Of a stretch of 64,000 nucleotides of DNA, positions 61,703 through 64,000 are shown piece after piece. The notes under the pieces are model-generated. The model searched no databases. It had not been told where the DNA came from and was given only the letters and a program-made list of their open reading frames with translations. The DNA is from Desulfotignum sp. Its GTDB lineage: Bacteria > Desulfobacterota > Desulfobacteria > Desulfobacterales > Desulfobacteraceae. Where the stretch lies: contig JAABSA010000014.1 of assembly GCA_011390635.1 (NCBI GenBank), positions 1 to 64,000 of the forward strand, in the 5' to 3' direction. A program made the translations under genes and the position numbers. The stretch's first letter is position 1. Each line of letters starts with the position of its first letter.

Positions 61703-62856
61703 TCTTTCTCCAATGGCAGAGAGATTTCAAACACACTGCCTTTTTGCAGCTCGCTGCTGACCCTTATATCCCCATCATGATTTTTGATAATGCCATACGC
61801 CACAGAAAGCCCTAAACCGGTACCCTCGTTTACATCTTTTGTCGTAAAAAACGGCAGAAACGCGCTGCTGATATGTTCACTGGATATACCGATACCATTG
61901 TCTTCAACGGAAAAAACAGCTTTGTCAGCAACCTCCTTTACGGTAAATATAATTTTTCCGCCGTTTTCCATGGCCTGAACTGCATTGATGGTCAGGTTGG
62001 TGACCACCTGTTTGATCTGGTTGGGATCCGCCATGATATACACCTCTTTTTCAAACTGCTTTTCGATCACAATTCCTTTTTTGGCACACCGTGCCTCCAA
62101 AAACGTGAGGCTGTTTTCAATTACCTGGTTCAGGCATATTTTTTCTTTGCGCAGGGGCGCGTTCCGGGAAAATTCCATCAGTTTTTTTATAATTTCCCGG
62201 GAATATATCGCACACTCCTGGATACGGTCCAGGTCTTTTTTTGCCTGTTTTGGCAGATCCGGCAATTTCAAAGACAGCTGGGCCAGTCCCAGGATGTTGC
62301 CCAGCGGCTCATTGAGCTCATGTGCCACACCGGCGGCCAGCCGGCCGATGGTGGCCAGCCGTTCTGTATGAATCAACTGGTTTTGAATTATTTTTCTGGC
62401 CTGGTCATCTTTTTGTTTTTTCAAATAAAAACTGATGATATTGGCAATACCCTTGAGCAGGTTTTTTTCTTCCACCAGAAACGGATCGGATTTTTGGGGC
62501 ACAATATCCGGATCATAATACACATCAATGGTTCCTGCGGCCTGGTCATCAATAAAAATCGCTTCACTCTGGCGGATGCTGGATTCAAAAAAGTCGGCAG
62601 ACAGATACTGATCCTCCATGACAGTGATACAGGCACAGCATTTGTCTGTAAACTGCCATCCGCCGGGAATGATGTGAACAATTTTTTTGAGTGCGGCAAG
62701 GGTATCTCTTTCCAGGACTACGCATTGTGCCACCTGGTACAGGCAATTGAGTTCCTTGATTCTTTCTTTTTCATTCTGCCGGGCCTGCTGATATTGATCA
62801 TAAAATGCCCGCAGTTTTTTATTTTCTTTCTGAAGCGCGGCAATCTGTTTGTTCAT
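61699..62856 (-). CDS. Soluble sensor histidine kinase with GAF-like domain
   Basis: The 385-residue protein lacks TM segments. It starts with a coiled coil (MNKQIAALQKENKKLRAFYD), continues with a GAF-like region (about 40-145, with KCCACITVMEDQYLSADFFES, a Cys-Cys-x-Cys), and has HisKA with ATIGRLAAGVAHELNEPLGNILG and HATPase_c with SVEDNGIGISSEH and GTGLGLSVAYGI. A cytoplasmic ligand or redox signal is likely. It lies between the Cys-rich protein gene and the regulator gene with 4-nt overlaps on each side. The CCAC cluster is a candidate for metal or redox sensing. Confidence 0.93.
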   Translation of the reverse strand: MNKQIAALQKENKKLRAFYDQYQQARQNEKERIKELNCLYQVAQCVVLERDTLAALKKIVHIIPGGWQFTDKCCACITVMEDQYLSADFFESSIRQSEAIFIDDQAAGTIDVYYDPDIVPQKSDPFLVEEKNLLKGIANIISFYLKKQKDDQARKIIQNQLIHTERLATIGRLAAGVAHELNEPLGNILGLAQLSLKLPDLPKQAKKDLDRIQECAIYSREIIKKLMEFSRNAPLRKEKICLNQVIENSLTFLEARCAKKGIVIEKQFEKEVYIMADPNQIKQVVTNLTINAVQAMENGGKIIFTVKEVADKAVFSVEDNGIGISSEHISSAFLPFFTTKDVNEGTGLGLSVAYGIIKNHDGDIRVSSELQKGSVFEISLPLEKE

Positions 62857-63134
62857 TTGTACTCTTCACAACACATCACAGGGATTCCCTGTATTTTCAA
62901 ACGGCATGTGTCTGCATTGTCACAATTGCCGCAGATCTCTTTTTGGGATGAAACCGCCTTGGCAAAAGGCGGTTCGGCAATGGTGCCGACACGATGTGAG
63001 CACAAGCCTTCCGGATCAGCGCAGGAAAACTCCTCACAGAATATAACGGGCCTGGTGCTGTTGGTTTTGTAATAGCAGTGCATGGTGTTCTTGCAATTGA
63101 TACAAAGATCAGATGACGCGTTTTTTACCAGCAT
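62853..63134 (-). CDS. Small cysteine-rich protein, two-module, unknown function
   Basis: The start is ATG 63134 (MLVKNASSDLCINCKNTMHC), seven bases after AAAAGGAG; 93 residues. It has two copies of one module: CINCKNTMHC followed by VIFCEEFSC, and CGNCDNADTC followed by PVMCCEEY. The pattern is C-x2-C-x5-C then C-E-E-[FY]. The 12 Cys suggest metal or Fe-S binding. Such small proteins are common and uncharacterised in deltaproteobacteria. It overlaps the sensor kinase gene by four bases, so it is likely a sensor partner or the first product of the operon. No signal peptide is seen. Confidence 0.75.
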   Translation of the reverse strand: MLVKNASSDLCINCKNTMHCYYKTNSTRPVIFCEEFSCADPEGLCSHRVGTIAEPPFAKAVSSQKEICGNCDNADTCRLKIQGIPVMCCEEYK

Positions 63135-63342
63135 GGTATCTCCTTTTGGTTTTTTGTTCTGGATTATAACCACAGAACAGCAAAAGATATGCCGGAAAAC
63201 CTTTTTGAACAAAAATACTGAGATCACCGCCATTTATGGGCTTTCAGGGAATACTTCCCTGCCGGATATATATGGAAAATTTCCAGGGTCATGGAAATTT
63301 TCCCATTCTTTGCACCGGATGTGTGCTGCCGGGATACCTGAT

Positions 63343-63870
63343 TCAGGGTTTCAATGAGCTTCCCGGTTCCTGGTTGATGCGGTACCCAGCATTTCCCGAC
63401 AGTTTATTGGAGGGATCTCCTTCTGAAACCATCCGGTCCAACAGCGTTTTTTCTTTTTCCAGCGGAAGACGTCCGGTCATGGTGGCCAGGACCACCTTCT
63501 TTCCGGCCTGGTTGGTAAATTCTGCCCGGGCCTCGGCCCTGCCGTTTTCCTGGATACTGGTCAGGGTAACCCGGCACTGGATGGTATCCCCGAAATAGAC
63601 CGGGTACAAAAAATGAAATTTCATGCCCGTGGCCAGCCACCCAACCTGGCCGCCGAATTCACAGATCATACCCCCCACCAGAAGCCCGTGGCAGATCAAA
63701 TCCGAAAATCCTTTGGTTTTGGTCCAGCGGCGGTCATAGTGCACCGGATTATAATCTCTGGTCAGATCACCAAAGTCCCGGGTTTCCTTTTCTGAAAACT
63801 GCCGGGTGAAACAAAAGGTATCACCCGGATGTAATCCCTGAATCGTTTGTTTGCGAAGCGGATTTGCCAT
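63343..63870 (-). CDS. MaoC-like (R)-enoyl-CoA hydratase family protein
   Basis: The 175-residue hot-dog fold protein has FSEKETRDFGDLTRDYNPVHYD, the hydratase-2 motif with Asp and His in D-x4-N-x-x-H, and GLLVGGMICEFGGQ, with the later strand VYFGDTIQCRVTLTS. MaoC proteins hydrate or dehydrate 3-hydroxyacyl thioesters. The C-terminal extension after about 145 (LDRMVSEGDPSNK) is unlike the core. It is alone in a 750-bp span and unconnected in sequence to its neighbours. Confidence 0.9.
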   Translation of the reverse strand: MANPLRKQTIQGLHPGDTFCFTRQFSEKETRDFGDLTRDYNPVHYDRRWTKTKGFSDLICHGLLVGGMICEFGGQVGWLATGMKFHFLYPVYFGDTIQCRVTLTSIQENGRAEARAEFTNQAGKKVVLATMTGRLPLEKEKTLLDRMVSEGDPSNKLSGNAGYRINQEPGSSLKP

Positions 63871-63885
63871 GGATACCTGCCTTTT

Positions 63886-64000
63886 TTAACGCGTGGTTCG
63901 GGCCAGGGACTCTGCAGTCATCAATTTTTCCCGATAGTATGCAATGGTTTTGGAAAACTGCTGTTTTTCATTGGAAGAAATCGGTGATGCAGCGGTTTGC
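63886..64000 (-). CDS. C-terminal end of a truncated ORF (unknown)
   Basis: The right edge holds 38 codons in frame to TAA at 63886-63888, reading QTAASPISSNEKQQFSKTIA and ending LMTAESLARTTR. The reading frame is open to the window end. It is probably the end of the gene upstream of the MaoC gene, 16 nt away on the same strand. Too little is visible to assign a family. Confidence 0.5.
   Translation of the reverse strand, partial: QTAASPISSNEKQQFSKTIAYYREKLMTAESLARTTR

Noticed and set aside
61873-63072. 399-codon plus-strand frame opposite the sensor kinase
   Set aside because: Opposite strand of a well-supported kinase and Cys-rich gene pair; the product resembles no family and has no ribosome binding site.
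1-64000. CRISPR arrays, tRNA or rRNA genes, insertion sequences, phage genes
   Set aside because: No repeat-spacer array, cloverleaf-like short gene, transposase or integrase motif was noticed by eye; a dedicated scan was not possible.

Overview
The window looks like chromosomal DNA from a strictly anaerobic, probably sulfate-reducing deltaproteobacterium (Desulfobacterota, Desulfobacteraceae-like). The reasons are a tungsten-type aldehyde:ferredoxin oxidoreductase, rubrerythrin, the anaerobic (CbiG-dependent) corrin pathway, ferredoxin-like and siroheme-reductase-like Fe-S proteins, a fused TRAP-TAXI transporter and several sigma-54 regulators. The lineage is inferred from gene content; no rRNA or tRNA gene was found. 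No phage, insertion sequence, CRISPR array or rRNA operon was seen, and most genes are tightly packed with ATGA-type overlaps.

Layout. 1-3946 (minus): a PhcB-like methyltransferase followed by a six-TM hybrid sensor kinase that runs off the left edge, resembling a Phc-type fatty-acid-ester signalling pair. 4.2-6.4 kb: a tiny KDRR protein, YigZ/IMPACT, a DHH phosphoesterase and a thiamine-binding-like protein. 6.57-17.4 kb (plus): a long cobamide operon with a promoter, adenosylcobalamin riboswitch and intrinsic terminator in its leader, then btuC-btuD-btuF, cbiL, a GATE-domain membrane protein, cbiET, cbiF, cbiG, cbiH, cobO and cbiP. 17.5-24.2 kb: a FapA/DUF342 protein with N-terminal repeats, a ThpR/MoaD-like pair, a Cache-PAS kinase with a NarL-type regulator, and a MarR regulator. 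24.4-27.3 kb: TRAP-TAXI operon. 27.4-30.6 kb: an operon of HD-domain, ferredoxin-type and PCP/siroheme-reductase-like proteins, divergent from a Crp/Fnr regulator with an FNR-like box between them. 30.9-32.6 kb: AOR.

32.7-52.4 kb is mostly housekeeping: hisD, hisS, aspS; minC-minD-minE; aroF-aroB; an FGE-fold lipoprotein-like or periplasmic protein; a Fur-family regulator with rubrerythrin; trxA-trxB-bamD; rpmB; phoH; and ispG-proS-rel. 52.4-57.6 kb (minus) is the second cobamide block: cobU, a radical SAM protein, cobS, cobD, cbiB and a CbiR-type remodelling phosphodiesterase. 57.8-64 kb: a hypothetical protein, a NifA-like activator, a DUF2892 membrane protein, a three-gene operon (Cys-rich protein, sensor kinase, NtrC-type regulator), a MaoC hydratase and a truncated gene at the right edge.

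How they fit together. The two cobamide blocks, 35 kb apart, cover corrinoid uptake, part of corrin ring methylation, adenosylation, amidation, aminopropanol arm attachment and nucleotide loop assembly. CbiR would also allow salvaged cobamides to be opened and rebuilt with a preferred lower ligand. Cobalt chelatase, CbiA, CbiC, CbiD and CbiJ are not in the window and must lie elsewhere. The most notable observations are the PhcB-like/hybrid-kinase pair, CbiR plus an unassigned radical SAM protein in the nucleotide-loop operon, the GATE membrane protein inside the corrin operon, the long cbiG/cbiH overlap, and the Cys-rich protein/two-component operon.
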